The position numbers were made by a program, and so were the translations under genes. A stretch of DNA of 64,000 nucleotides from Candidatus Avelusimicrobium aviculae (lineage in GTDB: Bacteria; Elusimicrobiota; Elusimicrobia; Elusimicrobiales; Elusimicrobiaceae), in NCBI GenBank assembly GCA_944324655.1, contig CALUXF010000004.1:1-64000 (forward strand). The letters are read 5' to 3'. Positions 63,501-64,000 of the stretch are shown one piece after another; the stretch's first letter is position 1, and every line of letters begins with the position of its first letter. Under the pieces are notes generated by a model, which was not told the origin of the DNA, made no database searches, and saw nothing but the letters and a program-made list of their open reading frames with translations.

Positions 63501-64000
63501 GCCGGTTTGAAAATACGTTTGGTACGTATGCGGTGTACGTCAGCCCGACGGCCGCGGCGTTCTATCCCGGCCGCTCCATTGATGAAAATTATACGGCCAA
63601 CCCGCGTTTTAATAAACCGGGCTGGAACCGCGGCAATGACGTGTATCCGTCGGATATTCCGTATAATAATTCCTTGGAAGCGCGCAAACGCAAATACAGT
63701 GCGTATCCGTATTCCACCAATCCGGAGATTGTAAACAGAAATAGAGGCCACGGCGGGTACCCGTTACGGGCGTTAGCCAACGGCAAGGATTCTTTCCCCT
63801 TAGGGAACAGCGCCGCCCCCGCTATGTACAGAGGCAAATATAAAACGCAGTATATGCCCATGTTCTCCGGGCAGTGCCAGAGTTTGAGTTCTGTACAAGT
63901 AGCCAAGAAGGATTTGCAGCAATATGTTAACTTGGTATGTACAAACGGCTTGCAGTATAAGCCGGATGCAAATCCCGCTAAGAAGTTTTATAATGCTGGA
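60575..64000 (+). CDS. Very large membrane-anchored protein of unknown family (3' truncated)
   Basis: An open frame of 1142 codons runs from the ATG at 60575, which has AGGAGG upstream, to the end of the window without a stop. The product has a basic N-terminus, one membrane helix (about 53-71), an acidic and Ser/Thr-rich stretch (about 85-160), and an Ala/Gly/Pro-rich stretch (about 160-290). Then comes a region with WWWDLMKT and several cysteines (CKCGKS, WCKSK, CEWQG), a long domain predicted rich in beta strands (about 450-800), a Pro/Glu linker (PPVPPTPEEEPDPEPKP, about 810) and a further domain with CMEC. Probably inserted in the inner membrane with most of the chain outside. No known family recognised. 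Confidence 0.85.
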   Translation, partial: MPEEKKESFTFSDKIKNSKSAAPASFANRISSKIGSNGRPKKTLFERTKRDAPFFIAALVALLLLPFLYKYSGQVNEEAIIAPSSEDTIFDPERYGFDTAITDPDGEIAQLSGRDPLSLIKGWGSDEDSAETSYDYDRSGLEDSSSSYTSSPTTETTTNIYRRTAAPATRAAVRRSTTKIKEMGRAAMASAGGGLNITPWGGSLKGAAKKVGAPTPVTPPKPVSLQPLQAAGRPQRGYFGMGAGEQARRSAQALTKGDAMQALRDAQYAPIKPGRVGGLAAGESRIGGGPSDLKHGFGYKGILPWWWDLMKTRSQMEWEKRFNRKWDWIGWADKLAQNILGGLINCLITGEDDGAMGEMFGASGEGAQQEGCKCGKSMIGSVPASAPAGLSLKDWCKSKEAKEQYGCEWQGAKATGGGFWKTRADCIGFNLFGLADKGKASRRLVEASGCYDFASTDVYTASFISNRKGDWNIYHYVVGVKAADIARYYKATENARADMLEVFYMDEGPVFRTKAQVYADKTGYVPLFIESVAFEKDLKSEVNADGTRSLDVTVKTKNEEGETVRESRSLPLKYNEFIGLLASGRNVSYATKSAVVKSEGMYPVTKAAMRTKPGKLGRDWLIGARCEFPLARITCEDNAMLKKDGNQIPYARVTLLNASGDKVTYNEIKDKFTIMYSVWDSAKAQFSKTFEGVTSVRHYEPADYTVERDTVKAKTTAARVGAETRGMELDVLATNIPKGQQPLRIRWFIRQVEGINEGKYAPGESLELHVSANAEQTRTEIGPGLPGTEVSIAECSYYDEVSINPPVPPTPEEEPDPEPKPTGGSKTARIELGFLIKAYANEFKCGGAKAPEGANVKYRMSTDGINANIEAATMRQLFVKYAFSCMECVESYTQILTNQLLKKAQQMHEQDPTIIVPTQQEVQEYIKQHSGEIPVAVFLQALLLDENPNFTIRGDSVCYLAHQVASWSVDPDVNDSRFENTFGTYAVYVSPTAAAFYPGRSIDENYTANPRFNKPGWNRGNDVYPSDIPYNNSLEARKRKYSAYPYSTNPEIVNRNRGHGGYPLRALANGKDSFPLGNSAAPAMYRGKYKTQYMPMFSGQCQSLSSVQVAKKDLQQYVNLVCTNGLQYKPDANPAKKFYNAG

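Overview
The window looks like a chromosomal segment of a Gram-negative, diderm bacterium. Evidence for an outer membrane is a secretin, a PorV-like beta-barrel protein, a lipoprotein signal and many signal peptides. Base composition is balanced and gene density is high, with short gaps and many 1-17 nt overlaps. The mix of Tad-pilus genes, very large secreted proteins of no recognised family, FlgD-Ig repeats, a PorV-like protein and a CpXC protein recalls the phylum Elusimicrobiota. That assignment is inference from memory; no rRNA gene is present to confirm it.

Layout. (1) 1-546: 3' end of a cysteine-rich protein gene. (2) 0.7-8.4 kb, minus strand: tgt, a yrbL-like pseudogene with two in-frame stops, then queA - spoIID-like - ruvB - ruvA and ruvC - yebC, i.e. 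queuosine tRNA modification and Holliday-junction processing. (3) 8.5 kb: tRNA-Arg(UCG) with its own promoter and terminator. (4) 8.75-14.1 kb: one gene for a 1780-residue exported protein with an MFS-like membrane C-terminus. (5) 14.3-17.6 kb: CDF metal exporter, CpXC protein, CCA-adding enzyme and a small GIY-YIG-like protein. (6) 17.7-31.1 kb, plus strand: M50 protease, trpS, scpA, scpB, glgA, alkaline phosphatase, ftsX, EnvC-like, ctpA, tsaD, a solute-binding-like protein without signal peptide, and a GAF-GAF-GGDEF diguanylate cyclase. (7) 31.3-36.9 kb: a 1.5 k-residue secreted protein with repeated FlgD-Ig-like modules and a PorV-like partner. (8) 36.9-48.0 kb: a Tad/Flp pilus locus (two pilins, TadE, CpaB, short secretin, fused CpaE-CpaF, TadB with an extra domain, TadC, TadD), ending in a HAMP sensor, a small membrane protein and a thioredoxin-fold protein. 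(9) 48.1-51.9 kb: membrane histidine kinase, soluble receiver-kinase and NarL-type regulator. (10) 51.8-53.7 kb: a second set of pilin/TadE-like genes. (11) 53.7-64 kb: starting from a near-consensus promoter, six membrane-anchored proteins of unknown family, alternating large and tiny, including two clear paralogues; the last runs off the window.

How it fits together. Regions 8-11 read as one surface-appendage and secretion programme: a Tad machine, two pilin sets, a signalling triad and an unknown envelope complex. The 53.7-64 kb cluster is the best candidate for an undescribed system. A second theme is regulatory: at least four transcription units in the first 18 kb have an extended -10 box only 6-9 nt before the ATG and no Shine-Dalgarno, which predicts leaderless mRNAs, while downstream operon genes carry ordinary AGGAGG-type sites.
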